Source: OLB6 sp964620125
GTDB taxonomy: Bacteria; Bacteroidota; Ignavibacteria; Kapaibacteriales; Kapaibacteriaceae
Reading direction: 5' to 3'
Length of the DNA stretch: 64,000 bases
Assembly: GCA_964620125.1 (NCBI GenBank)
Contig: CAZUGQ010000003.1
Span: 90,830-154,829 of the forward strand
The notes beneath the pieces are model-generated. The model searched no databases. It saw only the letters and a list, made by a program, of their open reading frames with translations, and was not told the origin of the DNA. Shown here piece by piece: positions 53,146 to 60,786 of this stretch (its first letter is position 1; each line of letters starts with the position of its first letter). A program made the translations under genes and the position numbers.

Positions 53146-54678
53146 ATGGGCGTTGTAGCACTGTTGTGTACGTTGTTCGCACCACTGGTGGGTGCGGCAG
53201 CGGTGGTATTAACGGAGAAGGATCAGGAGCGTGCCATCCGCATTACTGCACTGGTCAGTGCTATCGGTACGTTCATCGCTTCGCTGTTTCTCCTACCCGA
53301 GTTTGATCTTGGATCATCAGCCATGCAGTTCATGGTAAACATGCCATGGATCACGCAACTGGATGCCGGTTTTCGAATTGGGATCGATGGCACCAGTTTG
53401 CTCCTTGTGCTTCTTACCACCCTCATCATGCCGATTGCCCTGCTGGCAAGCTGGCAAAGCATCACCCATCGCGTTAAGGAATATCATGCCTTGATGCTAC
53501 TTCTGCAGTTCGGGATGACCGGAGTGTTCATTGCTCTCGACACATTTCTATTCTATGTGTTCTGGGAGCTGATCCTGATACCGATGGTATTCATCATTGG
53601 TATCTGGGGCGGGAAAGACAAGGTGTACGCTGCCATCAAGTTTTTCCTGTACACCCTCGTAGGTTCTCTGCTGATGCTTGTGGCCATTTTGTGGCTAGGA
53701 TTTGCTGCCGAAGCACAGGGTTTGGGTTTTACAGCCGATCTCATGAAGCTGCGAATGGTTGGGCCTGCAATCCCAATGTCTATCCAGCTTTGGTTGTTTC
53801 TGGCCTTTGCTTTGAGCTTTTGTATCAAGGTACCGCTCTTCCCATTTCACACATGGCTGCCTGATGCACACGTTCAGGCACCAACGGCGGGATCCGTAGT
53901 GCTTGCCTCTGTACTGCTCAAAATGGGAACGTACGGCTTGATCCGTTTCAATCTTGAGTTGTTTCCTCAGGCATCGGCTGAACTTGCAGGGCCTATCTGC
54001 GTCCTTGCCGTGATTGGAATTATCTATGGCGCACTGGTTGCCATGGTGCAAACCGACGTGAAGAAGCTCGTTGCCTACTCCTCGGTGAGCCACATGGGTT
54101 TTGTTGTCCTTGGCATCTTCTCACTCACTGTTGAAGGTGTGCAAGGGGCTGTGATTCAGATGGTAAACCACGGACTCAGTACAGGCGCACTGTTCCTTTG
54201 TGTTGGAGTGTTGTATGAAAGGCGCCATACTCGCGAGATAGCCGACTACGGTGGCGTTACCAACGTGATGCCTCGGTTTGCCGTACTGTTTGCGATTGCA
54301 ATGTTCGCATCAGTTGGTTTACCCGGCCTGAATGGATTCGTTGGCGAGTACCTCACGTTGCTTGGAGCCTTCCAGAGCCCCTTCCTGAACAACTGGACCT
54401 ATGCCATCGTGAGCGCGAGCGGCGTGATTTTCGCTGCTGTGTATCTGCTCTGGATGTTCCAACGAGTGATGTTCGGCAAGAATGAGAATCCCGCAAACCA
54501 TCATCTAAGAGATCTGAACAAGCTTGAGTATTGGCAGCTGGTGCCTCTCACGATTATGATGATCTGGATTGGCGTGGCACCGCGAACGTTTATGGATTTG
54601 TCCGAACAAAGCATACGTAAGGTGGTCTCCACAGTGGAGCACATCAGGTTTGGAAGCACTGCACACAACATCCGCTGA
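53146..54678 (+). CDS. nuoM: NADH-quinone oxidoreductase subunit M
   Basis: A proton-pumping antiporter-like membrane subunit of complex I, about 510 residues with some 14 helices. Diagnostic segments: the conserved Glu in 'FYVFWELILIPMVFIIG', the channel Lys in 'FCIKVPLFPFHTWLPDAHVQAPT', 'SVVLASVLLKMGTYGLIRFN', 'KKLVAYSSVSHMGFV' and 'VGLPGLNGFVGEYLTL'. The start at 53146 matches the family N-terminus; the frame is open 50 codons further up, into the divergent kinase promoter. Only nuoM and nuoN are here: nuoL and nuoK do not precede it, so the rest of complex I must be elsewhere. nuoN starts 1 bp after its stop. Confidence 0.96.
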   Translation: MGVVALLCTLFAPLVGAAAVVLTEKDQERAIRITALVSAIGTFIASLFLLPEFDLGSSAMQFMVNMPWITQLDAGFRIGIDGTSLLLVLLTTLIMPIALLASWQSITHRVKEYHALMLLLQFGMTGVFIALDTFLFYVFWELILIPMVFIIGIWGGKDKVYAAIKFFLYTLVGSLLMLVAILWLGFAAEAQGLGFTADLMKLRMVGPAIPMSIQLWLFLAFALSFCIKVPLFPFHTWLPDAHVQAPTAGSVVLASVLLKMGTYGLIRFNLELFPQASAELAGPICVLAVIGIIYGALVAMVQTDVKKLVAYSSVSHMGFVVLGIFSLTVEGVQGAVIQMVNHGLSTGALFLCVGVLYERRHTREIADYGGVTNVMPRFAVLFAIAMFASVGLPGLNGFVGEYLTLLGAFQSPFLNNWTYAIVSASGVIFAAVYLLWMFQRVMFGKNENPANHHLRDLNKLEYWQLVPLTIMMIWIGVAPRTFMDLSEQSIRKVVSTVEHIRFGSTAHNIR

Positions 54679-54679
54679 T

Positions 54680-56116
54680 ATGCAGATAGACTTTTTTGGC
54701 GCCCTGCCGCTCGTTGTGATCTGGCTTGCCTTGGGAGCCATTGGTATCGTTATCCAAGCTTTTGTGAAGGGTGATTCGAAGCTTGTATACGGATACTATC
54801 TGGCAACACTTACCGCTACAGGCGTTCTGGCAATCGCCACCATGTGGCATCGCGGAGCAACCTTTCACAACATGATTACGCTTGGTGGTACGGCGGCATA
54901 TTTCGACCTGCTGTTCTGTACTGCCGGCATCCTTGCCATGCTTGCCGCACGAGACTATCTCGAACGGTGGCACAGCGGGTATGATGAGTTCTACACCATG
55001 CTTGTAAGCAGCGTGGCTGGTATGATGCTCATGGCACATGCACGCAACCTACTTGTGCTGTTTGTTGGCGTGGAACTAATGTCCATCAGCTTCTACATCA
55101 TGGCGGGATTCCTACGCCACCGATCGCGAAGCGTGGAGAGCGCGATGAAATACTTTCTGCTGGGCGCGTTTGCCAGCGGTTTCCTGGCGTATGGAATGGC
55201 CCTGTTGTATGGAGCAACGGGATCATTCGACTATGATCGTATCCTAGGTGTTGTTGCGTCGGGCACGAGCGCATACCCAGCACTCCTTGCCATTGGGGCA
55301 GTGCTTTTGGCGGTCGGCCTGTCCTTTAAAATTGCTGCCTTCCCATTTCATCAGTGGGCACCAGACGTATATGAAGGCGCACCTACAGTGGTTACGTCAT
55401 TCATGAGCACGGCCGGCAAAGCAGCTGCGTTTGCGGCAATCGTGCCTGTGTTTACCGTACTCATGCCCATGGTGCAGACGGCACCTCTTACGCCAGGACT
55501 GCAAACAATGTTGGCTGTGATCTCGGCCATCACCATGCTTGTTGGTAACATCACGGCCGTTGCACAGACAAACATCAAGCGCATGCTGGCCTACTCGTCC
55601 GTGGCACATGCAGGATATCTGCTCATGGGTGTTGTTGCAGGCACTGCGCATGGCCAGGAGGCAGTCATCTTCTACCTCACGGCATACACCTTCATGCAGC
55701 TTGGTGCCTTTGTCGTAGTCGGTTTGCTAGAGAAGGAAGAAGCGGATTCGCTGGAACTCTCCTGGTATGCTGGACTGTCGAAACGCCACCCGGCCTTGGC
55801 GGCGGTTATGGCTGTGTTCATGTTTTCGCTTGCGGGCATACCTCCCTTTGCCGGATTCTTCGGAAAGTATCTTCTGTTTCTATCAGCCGTGGAAAGCGGC
55901 TTCACATGGCTAACGATCGTTGCTGTTGTTTCGTCGGTGATCTCTGTATGGTTCTACCTGGGCCTCATCGTGAAAATGTACTTCCAGGAGAGTCAGGTGG
56001 AAGTCTCTCCAGCACCGGCTGGCCTGGCTGGTGTGGCTATCGCCGTATGCACCATTGCCAGCATTGGCTTGGGTATACTACCAATGCTTGTTGTGAACCT
56101 GGTCTCCACATGGTAG
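54680..56116 (+). CDS. nuoN: NADH-quinone oxidoreductase subunit N
   Basis: A third antiporter-like subunit of complex I, 478 residues and about 14 helices. Family marks: Glu in 'VLFVGVELMSISFYIMAGF', the Lys in 'LSFKIAAFPFHQWAPDVYEGAPT', 'NIKRMLAYSSVAHAGYLLMGV' and 'SLAGIPPFAGFFGKYLLF'. The ATG begins one base after the nuoM TGA. Its stop overlaps the ATG of the following T9SS-sorted protein by 7 bp, an unusual pairing of a respiratory gene with a surface protein gene. Confidence 0.96.
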   Translation: MQIDFFGALPLVVIWLALGAIGIVIQAFVKGDSKLVYGYYLATLTATGVLAIATMWHRGATFHNMITLGGTAAYFDLLFCTAGILAMLAARDYLERWHSGYDEFYTMLVSSVAGMMLMAHARNLLVLFVGVELMSISFYIMAGFLRHRSRSVESAMKYFLLGAFASGFLAYGMALLYGATGSFDYDRILGVVASGTSAYPALLAIGAVLLAVGLSFKIAAFPFHQWAPDVYEGAPTVVTSFMSTAGKAAAFAAIVPVFTVLMPMVQTAPLTPGLQTMLAVISAITMLVGNITAVAQTNIKRMLAYSSVAHAGYLLMGVVAGTAHGQEAVIFYLTAYTFMQLGAFVVVGLLEKEEADSLELSWYAGLSKRHPALAAVMAVFMFSLAGIPPFAGFFGKYLLFLSAVESGFTWLTIVAVVSSVISVWFYLGLIVKMYFQESQVEVSPAPAGLAGVAIAVCTIASIGLGILPMLVVNLVSTW

Positions 56117-58377
56117 TTCGGCAGGGGGCTTTCCCACTCCTGCTTATAATCCTGTCAACGTTATGTGCCGGGCTACTCCATGCGCAGCCTAACGTGGAAG
56201 TATTCTGGTTGCCAACCAATAGGGCAGACACGGTGATGGATTTTGGGGTAACGCTAGAAGGGTTCCCTGTTCGATTGCCGTTTCATGTGATCAACCACGA
56301 TGTTGTGCCTGTTGGTATCCTGCCCACGAACAGTCAGGCAGAGCCTTACTATGCAATCGTGAACACTCCGGCATTGCCACCACCACACCAGATGAAGGAT
56401 GAGTTCGAGCGCGTAGGTAGTCTGCCATATATCGTACAACCAGGTGATACTGGAAGCTTCGAGGTTGAATACCAGGCGTGGACAGGAAGTCCGGGACATC
56501 CTCCCGATAGCGTGGCAACAGCACTCCTGGAGATTAGAGTGGTGAAGATGACGGATTCGTTGGGTCCTGCCATCTTTCGGCGGTTTCTGCTACGCGCCCT
56601 TAAAACACGATATGCACTTGCCACCACCACACCTCTCATTCGATTCGACAGCGTGTACGTCAACCCTCAGCCAAAGCCACCACAAGAACCATACGCTGTT
56701 ACAAATGCTAGTTCACTCGCCATACCGGTGGAACGACAGGTTCTAGATTTCAAAACCAGTGTGTCGGGTGATGCAGAAATCTTGATAGATACGCTGCGAG
56801 ACGCCGTCTTCGCACCACGAACATCGTTGCTGTGGAACGTTGAATACAAACCCCACAACATGGGTAAAGACTCTGCACACTTCCATGTTGTGTACCGTCC
56901 GAACCCTGGCAGTGAGACCGATTCCGTTACACTCCGCGTTTCCGGTACTGGTGTGTTGCAGCAGATCGCTGTAGACAGCGCCAATGCCGTTCCGCCATCG
57001 GTTGTGGTACGGGGCGACACGATAGATTTTGGTGATGTTGATGCTGATGGCAGCGGCGGCAAGCTTGCCAGAATCATTGTCCGAAATACAGGAAACATCA
57101 ACGTTCGATATACCAGTGAACGCGAAGTTGGGACAGTGGGAGATACTCTGGCCTATCAGATCGAGCGTTCTTTGCAATCTGGTGGTTCAGATCTGCTAAC
57201 GAATGCGTGGGACACCCTGTTGGTGCGATTTGCTCCAGTAAATGGCGGTCCTCACATCATCCAGTATGTGATCGAAACCGATCTGATGTCGAGGCAGGTG
57301 AAAGGTGTTCCCGACGGTGCACACCAGCGAGTATTCACCTTCCGTGGCTTTGCACGGAAACCGCAGATGGCTGTGCTGCCAACATCCGTTGACTTTGGTC
57401 CTGTTGTTCTGTTGCCTGCATGTTCCTCTGCCGTGGAGCGTACCGTTGTGGTTCGTAACGTTGGAAACATCCTTCTGCGAATTGACAGTGTGCGTGTTCA
57501 TCCTCCAACGTCGGCCATAACCGTGAACCCGCCCGAGCCTATTCCGGCGATTGAGGTTGATGGCTCGCAAACACTCATCGTGCGGTATCAACCGGCACAG
57601 ATCGAACAGCTTTCGGCGTTTCTTGTTCTGTACACCAACGCGTTTGGTCCACCAGTTCACATACCACTCGCAGGCTCGGCTATTGGTGCGGACACAATCA
57701 CGGTATCCGTTCCCTCACAGGCACTTCGGCCTGGTTCCACGTTAGCACTGCCGATACATGTGGATGCTGACAGAGTCATGTTAGCCCAGACGTCGAAACT
57801 CACGTTGAGCTTTGATCCATCGCAGTTACGGTATCGAGGATTGATCACCGGAGGCACGAGCACGGAAGGTGCAACCGTTCTGAACAGCGCCGAGAATCCT
57901 CGTGGCGTGCTCAAGCTGGAGTTCGAAGCCAACGGATCGTTTGCGGAACGCGATACCTTCGTCATCGTGGTGTTTGATACCTACCTCGGCACCAATGCTG
58001 CCACGGAGTTGGCGCTTAACAGTTCTACCACGCAGTTCGGAAATGCGGGCTGCGCCTCCATTTTACGCGTTACTACGGTGAATGGAACATTCGCAGCAGA
58101 TAGTGTTTGCGGACTCCCATTCAAGACGGCAACCAACGGCACACTAAACATGAGCATTGCTCCACTCCCTGCAGGTAACGAGGTGCATGTTACCGTAGAG
58201 AGTTCAACGGGGCAGGCGGTGCAGCTTGCACTCTACGATACCTATGGAACGTTACTTTCTACGTTCGAAGGTAGACCGCACACTCGAATTGACCTGCAGG
58301 CCCTCCCTGTGGGTTTGTATGTACTCGTGGCTCGTAGTGGTGGGCTATGGCGTGAGCGGGTGATTGTGCATCAATGA
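56110..58377 (+). CDS. T9SS-sorted surface protein with Hydin/ASH-like and cohesin-like domains
   Basis: A 755-residue secreted protein starting at the ATG that overlaps the nuoN stop. Signal peptide: 'FPLLLIILSTLCAGLLHA'. Repeated 'IDFGDVDADGSGGKLARIIVRNTGNINVRY' and 'VDFGPVVLLPACSSAVERTVVVRN' segments are ASPM-SPD2-Hydin-type (choice-of-anchor) Ig folds. At about 545-665 there is a cohesin-like module ('LRPGSTLALPIHVDADRV', 'KLTLSFDPSQLRYRG'). The C-terminus from 'LNMSIAPLPAGNEVHVTVES' to 'LQALPVGLYVLVARSG' is a T9SS type A sorting domain. Translationally coupled to a small barrel gene. Surface role unknown. Confidence 0.85.
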   Translation: MVVRQGAFPLLLIILSTLCAGLLHAQPNVEVFWLPTNRADTVMDFGVTLEGFPVRLPFHVINHDVVPVGILPTNSQAEPYYAIVNTPALPPPHQMKDEFERVGSLPYIVQPGDTGSFEVEYQAWTGSPGHPPDSVATALLEIRVVKMTDSLGPAIFRRFLLRALKTRYALATTTPLIRFDSVYVNPQPKPPQEPYAVTNASSLAIPVERQVLDFKTSVSGDAEILIDTLRDAVFAPRTSLLWNVEYKPHNMGKDSAHFHVVYRPNPGSETDSVTLRVSGTGVLQQIAVDSANAVPPSVVVRGDTIDFGDVDADGSGGKLARIIVRNTGNINVRYTSEREVGTVGDTLAYQIERSLQSGGSDLLTNAWDTLLVRFAPVNGGPHIIQYVIETDLMSRQVKGVPDGAHQRVFTFRGFARKPQMAVLPTSVDFGPVVLLPACSSAVERTVVVRNVGNILLRIDSVRVHPPTSAITVNPPEPIPAIEVDGSQTLIVRYQPAQIEQLSAFLVLYTNAFGPPVHIPLAGSAIGADTITVSVPSQALRPGSTLALPIHVDADRVMLAQTSKLTLSFDPSQLRYRGLITGGTSTEGATVLNSAENPRGVLKLEFEANGSFAERDTFVIVVFDTYLGTNAATELALNSSTTQFGNAGCASILRVTTVNGTFAADSVCGLPFKTATNGTLNMSIAPLPAGNEVHVTVESSTGQAVQLALYDTYGTLLSTFEGRPHTRIDLQALPVGLYVLVARSGGLWRERVIVHQ

Positions 58378-59138
58378 AAACGCTCGCCATTCTGTGCTTG
58401 CTTCTGGCTATTGCCGCTGATGGTAAGGGGCAGGGGTATGCGTGGGAGTTTAGCCCTCGATTTCCGATGTTCATGCCAACTCGATTTGTTGGCATCGAAG
58501 TAAGTGGCAGCTATGCATTCCATTCGGCGAGTGTGCTGTATGTAGAAGACTTGCTTCCGTGCTGCACATTCAAGGATGGAACAGGCGTTCCACTCCGCAT
58601 TGTAGTTACTGGTGAGCAATGGTTGAATGCCAACCTGGCTGTTGGTGCTGGATTGGGTGTTCAACTTCAGTCTGCAGTTCTCACAGCTCCAGGCGACACC
58701 TTGCCCGTGATCGACGGCAATACTGTTGAATTGATGATCACCGAGTGGGAACTGGCAACCAGCGTAACCTACGCAAGCATCGAAGCAAACTCCCGTTTGC
58801 GATTGTTCACTTCGGCTCTTTCAGTCGGTGTTGGACTCCGGGGCCACATTCGCATCACATCGCAAGCTCAGGTTATCGAAAGAATTATTCAACCCGAAGA
58901 CGCTTTCTTCCAGGATTCACAGAGCAATGAGCGTGTTTCGGCCACTGCCGACTTTGACCAGAGTGCTCTGTTTGTGCTTGAGCCCGCACTCTCGCTGCAG
59001 TATGATGTTCCATTGAGTACAGGGCTTGTGTTATCACCATCAATACTGGTATCGAAGCCCCTTACAAGCCTTAGCTCACAACAGGATTGGAGTTACCTGG
59101 CCTTGGGTTTTGGCGTAAGAATTTCCAGGGGACTCTGA
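58374..59138 (+). CDS. Outer-membrane beta-barrel-like protein
   Basis: 254 residues, signal peptide ('LAILCLLLAIAADGKG'), then alternating amphipathic strands ('FVGIEVSGSYAFHSASVLYV', 'LAVGAGLGVQLQSAVL', 'LSVGVGLRGHIRITSQ'). It ends in 'WSYLALGFGVRISRGL', typical of small outer-membrane barrels. The ATG overlaps the stop of the T9SS-sorted gene (ATGA). The layout is the same as at 48679-50807, suggesting that each sorted protein comes with its own barrel partner. No specific family recognised. Confidence 0.7.
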   Translation: MKTLAILCLLLAIAADGKGQGYAWEFSPRFPMFMPTRFVGIEVSGSYAFHSASVLYVEDLLPCCTFKDGTGVPLRIVVTGEQWLNANLAVGAGLGVQLQSAVLTAPGDTLPVIDGNTVELMITEWELATSVTYASIEANSRLRLFTSALSVGVGLRGHIRITSQAQVIERIIQPEDAFFQDSQSNERVSATADFDQSALFVLEPALSLQYDVPLSTGLVLSPSILVSKPLTSLSSQQDWSYLALGFGVRISRGL

Positions 59139-59184
59139 AAGGTTTGCCGTGAAACTTATCGTGTTGCGAGCACACCTACGATGG

Positions 59185-59204
59185 CCCTTCGTAATTTCGA
59201 AGGG
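59185..59204 (+). terminator. Hairpin after the barrel gene
   Basis: CCCTTCG, a 6-nt loop and CGAAGGG form a perfect 7-bp stem 47 bp after the barrel stop and 72 bp before the DUF1573 start. A weaker GGTGT/ACACC hairpin overlaps its right edge. No T-tract directly follows. It is a plausible end of the nuoMN-surface protein transcript. Confidence 0.5.
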
Positions 59205-59275
59205 TGTTGTGCGTCACACCGCACGTTCAATCTCCAACAGAACATTTTTTACAATTTCAGAATAGTGGAGGAAAC

Positions 59276-60100
59276 ATGCGTTCAGGATTCCTGATGCTCT
59301 CTGTGCTTGCATTTGCCGCTGTCGTGGGATATGCGCAGACTACTACCACGCCAGCACAAACCCCAGCGACCCAGAGCAAGCTGGAGATTATTGGCGGTGA
59401 CACGTATGATTGGGGTAAAACCAAGCCGCCGACAGAGGGCCACCTGGAAGCAACCATCAAAATGAAAAATGCTGGTACGGCCGGCATGAAGTTGGTGGAA
59501 ATCAAGCCAGGATGTGGATGCACTAAGACCGACCCGGATAAAATGGAAGTCCAGCCCGGTGATGTGAGCACGATGGGCGTGAAGCTGAACGTAAGCCCAT
59601 CCCAGAACGGACCAATCACGAAGAGCATCACCATCCGGTGGATGGACCTAGCCGCGTATGAGGCACGGGAAGCAGCACGCAAGTCCGGTCAAGCCGTCCC
59701 TGCCAACCTTGATACAACCGAAAAGGTTGCCTACCTGTTTTTGAAAGCCGACATTCAGCGTGCCATCGCGCTCTCGCCTAGTATCTACTTCTCTTTCCAA
59801 AACCTGGAGATTGGGCAAAAAAGCAACGCTACCGTTACCATCTCGAACAACTCCGATCAGGAGGTAACCTTTAGCGACTTTAAGGCAGACAATGGCCTGG
59901 TGTTAAGCAAGAGTGGTAAGGTTACGCTGAAGCCCGGTGAGTCCTTCGATCTTACTGCAACACTTGTACCTTCCATGAAGGGCCAATATTCTGGGCTGGC
60001 ACAGTGCAAGACAAGCCATCCCGAACATCCCACGGTAGAGATTAGAGCGTACGGCTTCGTTAAGGAGAACGAAAGTCCAGTGTACCAGCAACCCAAGTAA
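59276..60100 (+). CDS. DUF1573 secreted protein
   Basis: 274 residues with a signal peptide ('FLMLSVLAFAAVVGYAQ'). The DUF1573 domain carries its hallmark: 'DTYDWGKTKPPTEGHLEATIKMKN' then 'EIKPGCGCTKTDPDKMEVQPG' with the Cys-Gly-Cys pair. A second, similar Ig-like fold follows ('SFQNLEIGQKSNATVTISNN', 'LKPGESFDLTATLVPSMKGQ'). Such proteins are abundant in Bacteroidota, periplasmic or surface-exposed, and of unknown function. A strong ribosome site (GGAGG, 59267-59271) fixes the ATG at 59276. Single-gene unit, convergent with the ABC ATPase. Confidence 0.88.
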   Translation: MRSGFLMLSVLAFAAVVGYAQTTTTPAQTPATQSKLEIIGGDTYDWGKTKPPTEGHLEATIKMKNAGTAGMKLVEIKPGCGCTKTDPDKMEVQPGDVSTMGVKLNVSPSQNGPITKSITIRWMDLAAYEAREAARKSGQAVPANLDTTEKVAYLFLKADIQRAIALSPSIYFSFQNLEIGQKSNATVTISNNSDQEVTFSDFKADNGLVLSKSGKVTLKPGESFDLTATLVPSMKGQYSGLAQCKTSHPEHPTVEIRAYGFVKENESPVYQQPK

Positions 60101-60171
60101 GGTTTGGTAGCCAGGGCGAGGTCAAACGTCTATACTGTCCTTTACAGCCCTGCGTTCAGCTACAACTCACA

Positions 60172-60786
60172 CTAGGCGCTCATTTCGATAAGGGAACTGC
60201 ACCACGTTCGTTCCTCACTATCGTTGGTAGCAAGAATCACGACACCGCCATGTTGGCGGTGTCGTGTTATTTCTGCCCGAACCAAACTCTTGCCAGCCTC
60301 ATCAAGGGTGGTAGATGGCTCGTCAAGCAAGAGCAAACGAGGCCTCCGATGAGTGGCCAGGGCAAGCATCACTCGTTGGCGCAAACCACTGCTTAGAGAT
60401 CGAACAACATCGCGAGATCGGTTTGCAATGCCAAGTCGATCCAGAGTTTGCAGTGCCTCGGTGGGTAACTGGTTCTCTCCGTGCAAGTGCGCCTGAAGGG
60501 CTAGGAGTTCCAAGGGGGTGAACTCATCGTAAAGACTGTACCATGGGGCCACCAGGCCGGTGGTGGACAGTGGTTCCGCAACAATCACCCTATCAACCGT
60601 TAAATGAACAGACCCAGCATCTGGCTGTATCAACCTGCCTAGTACTTTTAAAAGCGTACTCTTCCCGGAACCGTTCGGCCCCACGAGGCCTAGGCATTCA
60701 CCGCCGTGTACGGTTACGTTAAGGTTGCTGAAAATCGTTCGATTACCATACGACTTAGCAACCCCCTTGGCCACAAGCTCCGTCAT
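60172..60786 (-). CDS. ABC transporter ATP-binding protein (CcmA-like)
   Basis: A compact 204-residue ABC ATPase. Walker A 'GLVGPNGSGKSTLLKVLG' (about 32-49), signature 'RSLSSGLRQRVMLALA', Walker B 'PRLLLLDEPSTTLDEAG' and a D/H-loop region in which the usual His is replaced by Asn ('VILATNDSEE'). Size and motif spacing are like CcmA (heme exporter) ATPases, but no ccmB or ccmC is nearby. The missing switch His may lower turnover. Its ATG overlaps the stop of the metalloprotease gene (ATGA), so it is the last gene of a three-gene minus-strand operon. Confidence 0.85.
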   Translation of the reverse strand: MTELVAKGVAKSYGNRTIFSNLNVTVHGGECLGLVGPNGSGKSTLLKVLGRLIQPDAGSVHLTVDRVIVAEPLSTTGLVAPWYSLYDEFTPLELLALQAHLHGENQLPTEALQTLDRLGIANRSRDVVRSLSSGLRQRVMLALATHRRPRLLLLDEPSTTLDEAGKSLVRAEITRHRQHGGVVILATNDSEERTWCSSLIEMSA

